A DNA stretch of 64,000 nt from Candidatus Limnocylindrales bacterium (GTDB taxonomy: Bacteria; Moduliflexota; Moduliflexia; Moduliflexales; JAUQPW01), in NCBI GenBank assembly GCA_035559535.1, contig DATMBG010000058.1:186001-250000 (forward strand), in the 5' to 3' direction. Each line of letters begins with the position of its first letter. Positions within the stretch are counted from its first letter, which is position 1. Under the pieces are notes generated by a model that worked only from the letters and a program-made list of their open reading frames with translations, made no database searches and was not told the origin of the DNA. Of the stretch, positions 50,218 to 59,098 are shown one piece after another. Position numbers and translations under genes: made by a program.

Positions 50218-52888
50218 AACGCATTGTTTCTACAACCCTTAGTTGAACTGCCTGCTTAGCTGGAAAATATCCGGCCAGGATCGAGGTGATCAAAACGATC
50301 AACAGCGACTTTGGAATGAGTATAAACGGAAAGAAAAACTGAATGGTCCAACCGAAGGATTGTTTGTTAATGACATAAATGAGGATAAAAGACAGGAAAA
50401 TACCTGTAATCAAACCCAGGAGTTGACTGATGATTCCCATAAGCCCGGCTTCATAAAGAATTATCTTCATGATTTGGGTTCCGGTAGCTCCCACAGATCG
50501 GAGGATTCCGATTTCCCGCCTGCGCTCTAAAATCGAAGCTAAAAGGGCGTTAGCAATTCCTAAAACGGCCACAATAATTGCGATTAGCTCTAATCCCGAA
50601 GTAATGGCAAAGGTCTGATCGAAAATATCCAGGACGGTCTCCCGCAGGGTTCGATTGGTTATTACCGTGATATTATGGGTTTTTCCGAAGCGATTCAGGA
50701 TAGCTTCCCGGACTTTTTGAAGGTCGGTATCGGGTTTGAGATAAACAATCAGGCTGTTCACAAAGGGATCCTTCCAGTATTTCTTGAAGAGCTGTCGGTC
50801 CAGAACAATCATGCCGTGTTCGGTGGAATAACTGTAGAAAACCCCGGCTATGGGAACTTGAAGTTCTCCCGAAGGGCTATTCAAGGTTAACGTATCGCCC
50901 ACATTCAGGCCGTACTTGACAGAGAAACTTTCAGAAACCAGGGCTTCTCCCTTTTCAAGGGCCTGTTCTAAAATTTTGTGCTTCTCACCCTTTAAGAATA
51001 ACATGTTTCCATACTCTTTAAAAACCCGGAAATCCCCGGCCCCCAGAGTAACCGGTCCCAGGGTCTGGAGTTCATTATCCGTTCCAGATTCTGAGTTTAG
51101 GAAAGAGGTTTGAGATTGGCTATCCTTTGCTTGTTTTAGATAATTGATTTTCAAAGTTCGGAAGGAATCCACCGCTGCAACCCCTTCCACTTCCTTGAGT
51201 TCTTCGACCATTTCTTCCGGAACTCTGGCTTCAGCTCCCTGGGTAAATCGGGTGATGGGAGCCACGATCAGATCTCCGGTTATCGTTTCATTGACCCAGA
51301 TCTCGACCGTTTTTCGAAAGCTGCTGACCATGATGGTTACCCCGACTACCATGGCCAGTGCAGTCATAAGTGCAGCGACGGCCAGGGTGGTACGACCTAA
51401 GGTTTGAACCAGATAGTTACCGGCCAGCTTCCCCTCTGTTTTGAGGAGTCGGCTTATCAGAGGATTCGTTAGCCAATTAAAGAAAACGATGAAAGCCGGG
51501 GTAAGAAAAGCAACTCCTAATATTAAGAGAAGTGCAGAGGCATACCCGTAGATAGGAACCTGGCCGATGACCCCGGTGGAGTCATTCAGAGGGAATTTCT
51601 GGATGGCTGCCAGATAAGCCAGGCCAAGTAAAACTCCTCCTGACAGGGAGATCTTCAGATAATTTTGGGGTTGTTTTAAAGGATAAGCCCCTTCTTGAAA
51701 AGCTTCCCGGGGAGATATCCGAGAAGCTTCAAAAACAGGGATCAGGGCCGATAGAACTGATACTAAAATTCCCAGCAGAAATCCTTCTACAATAAGTTCA
51801 GGGGTCCAGATTATCGAATCGGTCTGAACCGGTACATAAAGGGAAGAAACCGTGAGGGTCATGGCTTTTAAAGCTCCTCGGGCCAGTAAAAGAGCTAAAA
51901 ACAATCCCAGTACGGAACCCAGAAAACCGATGAGACTCGCTTCCAGCAAAAAGAAAAGCCGGATCTGACCCCGGGTCACTCCCAATGCCCGCAAGGTCCC
52001 GATCTCTTTTCTTCGTCGAACAACCGAGATGGCCAGGGTGTTATAAATCAGAAACATTCCCACCAGGAGGGCAATGGCACTCAGAACCGTTAAATTGATC
52101 TGAAAGGAATGAAGCAATTTCTGAACTTGCAGGTTTCGAGACTGGGGTCGTTCCACTCTGAGGTGGGGAGGTAACATAGCCTTCAACCGGGCGATAACCT
52201 TCGGGATCTGGGCATCGTCGACAATTAAATCGATTCGATCTAACTTCCCAACTTTGTTAAAAGCAACTTGAGCGGCAGCAATATCCATAATGGCTATGTT
52301 CCCACTCTGAGCTTTAGCCGTACCTTCCTGTTCCAACAGTCTTTTTACTTTAAACGTTAACACCTTCTCGTTCGCCGCCAGTTTAATGGAAGAACCCACC
52401 GAAAATCCGTGTTCTTCGGCAAATTTCCGGGTTAGTATAATGGCCTGGGGATCCCATAAAAGTTCCAGGAAATCTCGGGTGGGATCGGTGGTCTGGGTCT
52501 GCCTGGAAAATTTATACTCTCGAACGGTAGAATCTCCCAACACATCGACTCCTAAAACCAGCAAAACCTCTCCCTGGGATCCGGCCAGTAAAGTCGTGGT
52601 TTGAACAACCGGGCTCATCTGCCGGATTCCTTCTACCTCTCGAACTATCGGCAATATCATTTCGTCGAACCCTGCCTCCCCGGCAGAAATCTGTAAAGTT
52701 GCTCTGCCTGAAATAGCTTCCAGAGAAGTTTTGAAGGATTCTAAGATACTTACATTGGCCAACCGGATGGCCAGAAAAACAGCTACTCCCAAAGCAACTC
52801 CGATCACCGTGAGGAGCATTTTGATTTTTTCTTGGAAAATGGGACGAAAAACTAAATGCTTGCAGAGCCTTAATCCTTGAGAGATCAT
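50210..52888 (-). CDS. FtsX-family ABC transporter permease (AttG/MacB-like)
   Basis: A large 892-residue permease with an N-terminal helix (MLLTVIGVALGVAVFLAI), a periplasmic core domain, three helices with the FtsX signature (GMFLIYNTLAISVVRRRKEI followed by GTLRALGVTRGQI), then a second copy: helices near 460-520, a periplasmic domain and a final FtsX block (LERRREIGILRSVGATGTQI). The duplicated layout fits exporters of lipoproteins or lipids that work mechanically with a MacB/LolD-type ATPase. The ATPase is absent from this operon; the one at 32169-32864 is a candidate. The AttH-like gene is coupled downstream. Confidence 0.9.
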   Translation of the reverse strand: MISQGLRLCKHLVFRPIFQEKIKMLLTVIGVALGVAVFLAIRLANVSILESFKTSLEAISGRATLQISAGEAGFDEMILPIVREVEGIRQMSPVVQTTTLLAGSQGEVLLVLGVDVLGDSTVREYKFSRQTQTTDPTRDFLELLWDPQAIILTRKFAEEHGFSVGSSIKLAANEKVLTFKVKRLLEQEGTAKAQSGNIAIMDIAAAQVAFNKVGKLDRIDLIVDDAQIPKVIARLKAMLPPHLRVERPQSRNLQVQKLLHSFQINLTVLSAIALLVGMFLIYNTLAISVVRRRKEIGTLRALGVTRGQIRLFFLLEASLIGFLGSVLGLFLALLLARGALKAMTLTVSSLYVPVQTDSIIWTPELIVEGFLLGILVSVLSALIPVFEASRISPREAFQEGAYPLKQPQNYLKISLSGGVLLGLAYLAAIQKFPLNDSTGVIGQVPIYGYASALLLILGVAFLTPAFIVFFNWLTNPLISRLLKTEGKLAGNYLVQTLGRTTLAVAALMTALAMVVGVTIMVSSFRKTVEIWVNETITGDLIVAPITRFTQGAEARVPEEMVEELKEVEGVAAVDSFRTLKINYLKQAKDSQSQTSFLNSESGTDNELQTLGPVTLGAGDFRVFKEYGNMLFLKGEKHKILEQALEKGEALVSESFSVKYGLNVGDTLTLNSPSGELQVPIAGVFYSYSTEHGMIVLDRQLFKKYWKDPFVNSLIVYLKPDTDLQKVREAILNRFGKTHNITVITNRTLRETVLDIFDQTFAITSGLELIAIIVAVLGIANALLASILERRREIGILRSVGATGTQIMKIILYEAGLMGIISQLLGLITGIFLSFILIYVINKQSFGWTIQFFFPFILIPKSLLIVLITSILAGYFPAKQAVQLRVVETMRYE

Positions 52889-52939
52889 ACTTCATAATAG
52901 GGTAGCACGAAGTTCAAACGCGTGCAACCGATTTGTTGT

Positions 52940-53041
52940 TCGTGGAGACCCGGCACGCCGTGTCCCTACCGGGCTCATTGACACTCTTTCCTTTCACGAT
53001 TATATTGGTTTCCAATGAGTAGCTTAAACGTCCTCGTTTGA
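52940..53041. repeat. Dispersed repeats between divergent genes
   Basis: GTGGAGACCCGGCACGCCGTGTCCCTACCGGG contains interrupted complementary arms (GACACGGCGTGCCGGGTC on the other strand). It is followed at 53021-53041 by AGCTTAAACGTCCTCGTTTGA, a diverged copy of the 20-mer at 21.9 and 41.3 kb. It ends 18 bases before the YdjM-like start. Confidence 0.5.
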
Positions 53042-53059
53042 GGGTGGAGGTAACAGAAA

Positions 53060-54226
53060 ATGGATACGTTAACCCATGGATTGGCCGGTGCGCTCATTGC
53101 TAAAACCGGATTTAGTCAACGAATAGGAAAAGTGGCAACCACGGTTCTGGTAGTCAGTGCAGTTTTCCCGGATAGCGATGTTATCGTGGATCTGGTGGGA
53201 AATGAGTTTCTCTATTTAAGATATCATCGGAGTTTAACCCACTCTTTTTTAGGCGCTCTCTTCTTTTCAGCCTTATTGGCAGGTATTTTTTATCGATTTA
53301 GTACCTATAAAAAATACTGGAATCTCTATTTCCTCTCCTTGCTGGGTATCCTCAGCCACATCTTTTTAGACTTACCAACTTCATTCGGAACCATGATCTT
53401 TTTTCCCTTCAGTGATCGGCGGGTTGCCTGGGATATGATTTTTATTATCGACCTGATCTTTACGGGAATTATTGTAACCCCTCAGCTCATCGTCTGGATT
53501 TATCTAAATCCCTCTTCCCGAGGTGGGAAGTCCTCCCCACCTCTCTTCTCTCCTTTCTCCAACCCCTTCCGTCGTGCAGGGTTTGTCTGTTTTATGTTTT
53601 ACCTTCTGGCTTTCTCCGTGACCCTTTTCCTTTCCCGACTGGTTCACAAGGAAGTTCCCTGGAAGGTTCTCCTTGGGATAATCCTTCTTTTTACCGCCCT
53701 CATCCTGGTTCCTGGAATAAAGGGATGGATTTATCGACTGGACAGAACCGTCCCCTGTCGAATTGGATTAATCGTTCTCCTTTTCTACATGGGACTTTGT
53801 TGGATGAATCATTGGATAGCCTTGAAAAAGGTGGAGGATTACATCCAGAAACAAGGGCTTCAGGTTGTCAGCTATGCGGCCTTTCCACAACCCCTTTCGC
53901 CCTTTAACTGGTCCGGTGTTATCAAAACCCGAGAAGCTTCTTATCAGAATTGGTTCAATATTTTAACGCCTCAAATGCCTGAATTTTCAGTTTTTCAAGA
54001 TCCCCCAAAAAATGAGTACCTTACCATGGCCGAGAATCTTCCCGTTGTCCAATTATTCCTGTGGTTTGCCAGGTTTCCTGTGATTACGTATCAAACTTTA
54101 GGTTCTACCCACATCATAGAATACTTCGATTTAAGGTTCAACTCCAGGCTTCGACGTACCCCCTTTGTCCTTGAAATTATTATCGGACCCAATGGCGAGG
54201 TAATCCGGCAAGGGTTTGCAAATTAG
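53060..54226 (+). CDS. YdjM-like membrane-bound metal-dependent hydrolase
   Basis: A 388-residue inner-membrane protein. The N-terminus MDTLTHGLAGALIAKTGF, then FPDSDVI and the RYHRSLTHSFLG histidine motif, and LSHIFLDLPTSFGT match the YdjM/DUF457 family, whose conserved His and Asp residues on membrane helices suggest a metal site. Several helices follow and a soluble C-terminal part of about 120 residues ends the protein. The loop SSRGGKSSPPLFSPF is encoded by GC-rich DNA resembling the dispersed repeats. GGAGGTAAC precedes the ATG. Its stop overlaps that of the convergent small gene by 4 bases. The substrate is unknown. Confidence 0.84.
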   Translation: MDTLTHGLAGALIAKTGFSQRIGKVATTVLVVSAVFPDSDVIVDLVGNEFLYLRYHRSLTHSFLGALFFSALLAGIFYRFSTYKKYWNLYFLSLLGILSHIFLDLPTSFGTMIFFPFSDRRVAWDMIFIIDLIFTGIIVTPQLIVWIYLNPSSRGGKSSPPLFSPFSNPFRRAGFVCFMFYLLAFSVTLFLSRLVHKEVPWKVLLGIILLFTALILVPGIKGWIYRLDRTVPCRIGLIVLLFYMGLCWMNHWIALKKVEDYIQKQGLQVVSYAAFPQPLSPFNWSGVIKTREASYQNWFNILTPQMPEFSVFQDPPKNEYLTMAENLPVVQLFLWFARFPVITYQTLGSTHIIEYFDLRFNSRLRRTPFVLEIIIGPNGEVIRQGFAN

Positions 54227-54435
54227 GGGGAAATCTCCTGGATAAACTCCCTTAACTTCCTGGCCACCTCCGGAAAGAGGGCCGTTCCGTCTACAACCGT
54301 TTCAGCCAACTGTTTGGTATAGGTTTTAATTCGGGTTTGGATGTCGGAGGGATATTGTTTGAGATCCAGGTTCCCCAGCAGGGCTGTGGAAATTTTATTA
54401 ATCTCATATTTTCTCGATTTTTGAGCCTCTTCCAT
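54223..54435 (-). CDS. Small hypothetical protein next to mutS
   Basis: A 70-residue helical, charged protein (MEEAQKSRKYEINKISTALL, then NLDLKQYPSDIQTRI and ending VARKLREFIQEISP) that I cannot assign. It starts at ATG 54435; the frame is open 61 codons further upstream, but that part is the low-complexity repeat at 54438-54618 and would encode glycine/tryptophan-rich sequence. It has no ribosome site. Its stop overlaps the stop of the convergent YdjM-like gene. It could be an expressed small gene downstream of mutS or a remnant. Confidence 0.5.
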   Translation of the reverse strand: MEEAQKSRKYEINKISTALLGNLDLKQYPSDIQTRIKTYTKQLAETVVDGTALFPEVARKLREFIQEISP

Positions 54436-54437
54436 GC

Positions 54438-54618
54438 GTAGAGTAAGTATGGGGGTGTGGGAGTGTGGGGGTACGGGGGTATGGAGGTATGGGGGTATGG
54501 GAGTTGGGAGTATATTCTTCCTCCCGCACTCCCATACTTCCACCCTTCCACCCTTCCATACCCTCCACCCTTCCACACCCCCCCACCCTTCCACCCTCCC
54601 ACCCCCCCATACTCCCAT
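54438..54618. repeat. GTATGGGGG low-complexity repeat cluster
   Basis: Copies of GTATGGGGGTGTGGGAGTGT and GGGGGTATGGAGGTATGGGG are followed by opposite-sense CTCCCGCACTCCCATACTTC and CCACCCTTCCACCCTTCCAT tracts. It fills the gap downstream of mutS. Same family as 9790-9905 and 34547-34640. Confidence 0.75.
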
Positions 54619-54620
54619 AC

Positions 54621-57344
54621 TCAGCTTTCTACTTTCTTTTGTAACTCGGCCAATTTATTCAAGGCTTCCAGAGGGGTTAGGGTATTCACATTCAAGCTTT
54701 TCAACTCCTCGATCACCGGGTGAGGTTGTGAAGGAGGTTCCGGCGAAGAGATGGGGGTAAAAAGGGTTAGTTGGAGGTTATTTTTAAGGATCTTCTGAGA
54801 TTTTTTTACTTTTCCAACGGTTGAAACTCCTCTATGGTCCAGTCCGTCGGCTTCTAAATGGGATAGGATTTCCTTAGCTCGCTGAAGGACTTCTGAGGGT
54901 AGGCCGGCCAGTCGAGCCACCTGAATACCGTAACTGCGATCGGTTCCTCCCTTTATGATTTTTCGAAGAAAAATGATTTCATCATTTTGTTCTTTGACGG
55001 CCACGTTATAGTTTTGGACACCGGGTAAGGTTGAGGCGAGTTCGGTCAATTCATGGTAATGGGTTGCAAAAAGGGTTTTGGCTCCTATTTTATTTGCGAT
55101 ATATTCAGCCACTGCCCAGGCAATGCTAAGGCCATCATAGGTGCTGGTTCCTCGTCCGATTTCATCCAGGATAATCAGGCTCTTTCGAGTGGCGTTATTC
55201 AGAATGTTGGCCGTTTCATTCATTTCCACCATGAAAGTACTTTCCCCTCCGGTCAGATTATCGGAAGCCCCTACCCGGGTAAAGATACGATCTACAAGGC
55301 CAATGGTGGCTTTTTTAGCCGGAACAAAACTGCCGATTTGAGCCATTAGAACAATTAAAGCCACCTGACGGAGGAAGGTCGATTTTCCGGCCATGTTCGG
55401 CCCGGTAATGATCAGGAGGGTATTTCCTTCAGTGTCTAGATAGACATCATTGGGGATAAAGGCCTCCTCTCTACGGAGTTGCTCCACGACCGGGTGTCGC
55501 CCTTCAATAATTTCGATCTTATCCCCGTCGTTCACCTGGGGTCGGGTATAGTTATAACGAGCGGCCACTTCGGCCAGGGAGGAGAGGACATCTAACTGGG
55601 CTAAGGCCCGAGCAGTACTTAAAATCCGCTCGGATTCTTTGGAAACCGATTCCCGGACCTGCTGGAAGAGTTGATATTCCAGTTCTACGATCCGCTCTTC
55701 AGCTCCCAGAACTTTGGCCTCATATTCTTTCAAAGCAGGGGTGATAAATCGCACGCAATTCACCAGGGTTTGTTTGGTAATGTAATCCTCTGGAACCATG
55801 GAAAGGTTGGGGTTGGTTACTTCGATAAAGTAGCCAAAGACCTTATTGTAGCGAACTTTCAAGGAGTTGATCCGGGTCCGTTGCCGTTCGGTTTGTTCCA
55901 GATGGGCAATCCAATCCTTTCCTTCCCGACATATTTTTCGGAGTTCATCCAGCTCCTGGTTATAGCCTTCTTTGATGAGACCCCCTTCCCTCAAGGTGAT
56001 AGGCGGTTCATTGACAATAGCCCGATCGATGAGCTCGCCGATATCCGAAAGTTCATCGCAGGCCTGGATCAAATCTTGAATTAAGGATGACCGACCTGTG
56101 ACTGCCGATTGCAGGAGGTTCTTAATGGCCGGGATTTTCCAAATGGAAAGTTTAAGGGCGACCAAATCCCGGGCGTTGGCGGCCATAAGGGTCAACCGCC
56201 CGATAAGGCGCTCTAGGTCATAGACTCCGTCGAGAAGTTCTCGCAAATCCCCACGTAGAATTAAATTGTCCTTAAATTCTGCTACGGCCTCCAGCCGCTG
56301 CTCAATAGCTTTAAGGTCTAGTAAAGGGTGCTTCAACCAGGCTTGCAGGGTTCGCCCCCCCATGGCCGTCATTGTGCAATCCAAAAGTCCCAACAAAGAG
56401 CCTTGCCGGGAGTGGTCCAGAATAGTTCGGGTCAACTCCAGGTTCCGCTGGGAAGCCGCATCTAGGACCATGTAATCTTCCACATTAAAGACCCGAAGGC
56501 TTCGAATGTGATCCAAGGAAGTTTTTTGCGTTTCCTGGATATAGCTCAATAAAGCTCCAGCTGCAGAGATACCCCGAAATAAGCCCTGGCAACCAAATCC
56601 CGATAGAGAAGCGGTTTTGAAGTGTTCTCGAAGCATACGCTCGGCATTTTCATACAGGAATGCTTGGGGGGGATAATGGGTAATACAGAATTTAGAGGTC
56701 GGATGCCAGAAGCCATGGGTCAGAGTTTCTTGTTTCTTATTTTTTACTTCTTGTTTCTTGGAATGGCCGAATAACTCGGTCAGAAGCAAGGATTCTTCCC
56801 CTATTTCAGGGACCAGGATCTCTTTAGGTTCTACCCGTTCCAGTTCATCCTTCAACTTTTGGACCTTCTGGGACCCTCGAAATTCTGAAATGCGAAATTC
56901 TCCGGTGGATATATCCAGCAGAGCCATGCCGATGACCTGATCCTTTTGGGCAAGGGCAACAATAAAGTTATTCTCCTTGGCTTCCAACATTCGGGTGTCC
57001 AGAACTGTTCCCGGGGTAACTACCCGAATTACATCCCGTTTAACGAGCCCCTTAGCAAATTTAGGATCTTCAAGCTGTTCACAAATAGCTACCCGAAAAC
57101 CATTTCTGACCAGTTTGGCCAGATAAGAATCCACAGCATGGTGGGGAACCCCACACATGGGAACTCCTTTTTCTTCCTTATGCGTCCGCCGAGAGGTCAG
57201 GGTAATCTGAAGAACCCTGGAAGCTACTTCAGCATCCTGATCAAACATTTCATAGAAGTCCCCCATCCGAAAAAGAACGATGGTATCCGGGTAATCCTTC
57301 TTAATCTGCCAGTATTGTTGCATTAAGGGAGTTAACTCGTACAT
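54621..57344 (-). CDS. mutS: DNA mismatch repair protein MutS
   Basis: A 907-residue MutS that recognises mismatches and recruits MutL. The mismatch-reading motif is Phe30-Tyr31-Glu32 in FRMGDFYEMF. Domain II (GMALLDISTGEF), the lever/clamp core (AGALLSYIQETQ, LDLKAIEQRLEAV) and the ATPase domain with Walker A GPNMAGKST near 647 and DEIGRGTSTYDG follow in the usual order. Just before the core, at about residues 195-207, is KKQEVKNKKQET. It is encoded by a reiterated AAGAAACAAGAA tract (56725-56762) and is probably an insertion in an otherwise standard protein. mutL is not in the window. Confidence 0.96.
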   Translation of the reverse strand: MYELTPLMQQYWQIKKDYPDTIVLFRMGDFYEMFDQDAEVASRVLQITLTSRRTHKEEKGVPMCGVPHHAVDSYLAKLVRNGFRVAICEQLEDPKFAKGLVKRDVIRVVTPGTVLDTRMLEAKENNFIVALAQKDQVIGMALLDISTGEFRISEFRGSQKVQKLKDELERVEPKEILVPEIGEESLLLTELFGHSKKQEVKNKKQETLTHGFWHPTSKFCITHYPPQAFLYENAERMLREHFKTASLSGFGCQGLFRGISAAGALLSYIQETQKTSLDHIRSLRVFNVEDYMVLDAASQRNLELTRTILDHSRQGSLLGLLDCTMTAMGGRTLQAWLKHPLLDLKAIEQRLEAVAEFKDNLILRGDLRELLDGVYDLERLIGRLTLMAANARDLVALKLSIWKIPAIKNLLQSAVTGRSSLIQDLIQACDELSDIGELIDRAIVNEPPITLREGGLIKEGYNQELDELRKICREGKDWIAHLEQTERQRTRINSLKVRYNKVFGYFIEVTNPNLSMVPEDYITKQTLVNCVRFITPALKEYEAKVLGAEERIVELEYQLFQQVRESVSKESERILSTARALAQLDVLSSLAEVAARYNYTRPQVNDGDKIEIIEGRHPVVEQLRREEAFIPNDVYLDTEGNTLLIITGPNMAGKSTFLRQVALIVLMAQIGSFVPAKKATIGLVDRIFTRVGASDNLTGGESTFMVEMNETANILNNATRKSLIILDEIGRGTSTYDGLSIAWAVAEYIANKIGAKTLFATHYHELTELASTLPGVQNYNVAVKEQNDEIIFLRKIIKGGTDRSYGIQVARLAGLPSEVLQRAKEILSHLEADGLDHRGVSTVGKVKKSQKILKNNLQLTLFTPISSPEPPSQPHPVIEELKSLNVNTLTPLEALNKLAELQKKVES

Positions 57345-57364
57345 CTTACAAGTACTGGATGTTG

Positions 57365-57418
57365 AGTACTGAGTGCCAAGTAAGACAGAACAACTCAGTT
57401 CTTATTTAACTCAGTACT
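57365..57418. repeat. AGTACTGAGT inverted repeat between ExbB and mutS genes
   Basis: AGTACTGAGT (57365-57374) and ACTCAGTACT (57409-57418) are exact complements. The right arm overlaps the end of the ExbB-type gene. AGTACTGAGTACT also occurs near 39115. Confidence 0.55.
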
Positions 57419-58040
57419 ATACTTTCCACTCATCTCGCTGATTCTGGGCGAGAATCTCCGTCAGTTCCATGGAGCGCTTCTCCATTTCCAAGACCAGGCG
57501 ATCTACTTTCTCAGCAAAATAGTTATGGAAAACCAGGGTTGGAATGGCAACGGTCAACCCTGCAGCGGTAGCGATAAGGGCTTCCGAAATACCTGCAGCC
57601 AATTTTTCCGGTTGTCCCACGCCTACCACAGAGATCACACTGAATGCTTTAATCATTCCGCTTACCGTTCCCAGTAATCCCAACAATGGGGCTATCCCTG
57701 CAATGGTATTCAAAACCCCCAAATACTTTTCCAACTTGGCCGCTTCATGTCGCCCGGCATCTTCAATAGCTTCTTTAATCTCATCCCGACCAAAATAGTA
57801 TTTCATAATTCCGGCTTCCAGAACTTTAGCGATGGGCTTATCGCTCTTGGAACAGATAGCCAGAACTTCATTAATATGACCTTCCAGGAGGAGGGCTTTA
57901 ATACGATTAAAAAATATCCGGGGAACCACCCGTTCGGTTCTCAAGCTCAGGAACCGTTCGATGATGATTGCCACGGATAGCACTGAACAAAACAGGATGG
58001 GAATCATGATATACCCACCCTTAATCAGTAAGTCAAACAT
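57417..58040 (-). CDS. MotA/TolQ/ExbB proton channel family protein
   Basis: A 207-residue inner-membrane protein of the TolQ/ExbB family. Three helices are visible, with the family's long cytoplasmic loop between helices 1 and 2. The GIAPLLGLLGTVSGMIKAFSV block and AGISEALIATAAGLTVAIPTLV (helices 2-3) are diagnostic. Such proteins use the proton gradient to energise TonB, Tol or gliding systems together with ExbD/TolR. No ExbD/TolR gene follows; the next gene downstream is mutS. GGGGAG precedes the ATG. A strong promoter candidate lies about 290 bases upstream. Confidence 0.9.
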   Translation of the reverse strand: MFDLLIKGGYIMIPILFCSVLSVAIIIERFLSLRTERVVPRIFFNRIKALLLEGHINEVLAICSKSDKPIAKVLEAGIMKYYFGRDEIKEAIEDAGRHEAAKLEKYLGVLNTIAGIAPLLGLLGTVSGMIKAFSVISVVGVGQPEKLAAGISEALIATAAGLTVAIPTLVFHNYFAEKVDRLVLEMEKRSMELTEILAQNQRDEWKV

Positions 58041-58335
58041 GTACTCCCCTATTTAAAGCATCTGAAGTCCGATTCAAACCCCAGATTTACATGAAATAGA
58101 ATTTTTTACCTTTTCTGGTTAAAAATGGGATCCAGGCTCTCCTTACAAGGAGCCTTTGGACTGAGCTCAGAATAAACAGGCAACAAAGCCTTCTCCCTAC
58201 ACCAGCAGAGGACTTCACTCCCCTCGCCACGCGCTATGGCTTCCCTCACGTATTATTCTCAACTTGAGAAAGTATGAAATTAACTCTTTCTTGGATAAGG
58301 TGTGTAATTTTGCTTTTATCTTTCATCATTATAAG
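58041..58335 (-). other. Long leader region upstream of the ExbB-type gene
   Basis: No reading frame is convincing. If the promoter at 58336-58365 is used, this whole stretch is transcribed. It contains AGAATAA/TTATTCT and AAGCC/GGCTT arms and an AGGCTCCTT/AAGGAGAGCCT hairpin (58134-58155) followed after 8 bases by TTTTT. Part resembles the GC-rich dispersed repeat. It could be an untranslated leader or a small RNA. Confidence 0.35.
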
Positions 58336-58365
58336 ATTATAAGAAGTCAGCTAATTCGGTGTCAA
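58336..58365 (-). promoter_or_regulatory. Near-consensus sigma70 promoter
   Basis: Minus strand: TTGACA (58365-58360), 18 bases, TATAAT (58341-58336). Both hexamers are perfect. A second TATAAT lies just downstream. It is about 295 bases before the ExbB-type start, an unusually long leader. Confidence 0.65.
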
Positions 58366-58428
58366 GCGGTAAAACCGGGGAGAAGAGGATTTAGAGCTTA
58401 TGGAAGAAAAAAATCTTGTCAAAACCTG

Positions 58429-59031
58429 CTAAAGAGCTCCACTCAACTTAAGCATAATAATACCCAGGATAATTCCGCTGATGACCGTATAGACGAGAAT
58501 GGAGGTAATAAAGGTTACTTTAGTGGAGATGGCATCATATAAAATACTTCCCAAGGCGATAACCGAAGCCGTAAAAAAAGCCATTCCTGCCCAGGTAAAT
58601 AAAGAACTTCGGAAGGGGAGATTATTGGGATTAAAAACTCCGCCCACGTAAGTGAGCCAGAGACCAATGGCAATAACCAGGAATTTAAAGATAATGGACG
58701 TGAGTAAACTTCGGGTCGTAGGAGCATTTTGGGTAATGGCGCGGCTGATTAAGGAAAATAAAATGAGGACCGATCCGATAAAAAAAGCAATTCCTCCAAA
58801 CCACAGGATCTTTAGGACGGGATTGGTCCGCATGGGGTCAAAGGCACCGCTTTCCCAAAAGAGAAGTTGACTGAGCAGAACCCCGGCTATCATGACAAAA
58901 ATGAAAAGCTTAAGATCCTGAATTTCTACTCTACCCAGCAGGGATCTAAAAAGGACTGCATAGAGGGCCAGAATACTAAACAGCAGAGACAGGGTTCCAA
59001 ACCATTCCAGGAATAGCGGCAAGTTTATCAT
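58429..59031 (-). CDS. Hypothetical six-helix membrane protein
   Basis: A 200-residue very hydrophobic protein not recognised by motif. About six helices can be drawn: 7-28, 40-58, 71-94, 104-125, 137-156 and 169-192. The connecting loops are short and weakly charged (SLLGRVEIQDLK, GAFDPMRTNP). The arrangement could be a small channel or an accessory membrane subunit. It lies downstream of livM on the same strand (67-base gap) and upstream of the ExbB-type gene, but no functional link is evident. Confidence 0.65.
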   Translation of the reverse strand: MINLPLFLEWFGTLSLLFSILALYAVLFRSLLGRVEIQDLKLFIFVMIAGVLLSQLLFWESGAFDPMRTNPVLKILWFGGIAFFIGSVLILFSLISRAITQNAPTTRSLLTSIIFKFLVIAIGLWLTYVGGVFNPNNLPFRSSLFTWAGMAFFTASVIALGSILYDAISTKVTFITSILVYTVISGIILGIIMLKLSGAL

Positions 59032-59098
59032 GTTTTTCTCCTAAATAAGAGTTCTTTACCGACTTAGTGCCATAAGGAAAAACGTTTGTCAAGTAAAT

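Noticed and set aside
54436-54618. Glycine/tryptophan-rich N-terminal extension of the small protein beside mutS
   Set aside because: It is the translation of a GTATGGG repeat present elsewhere in other frames and orientations.
58120-58330. 6S RNA (ssrS)
   Set aside because: Length and position after a strong promoter fit, but the two ends do not pair into the long closing stem of 6S RNA. Only an unspecified leader or small RNA is claimed.
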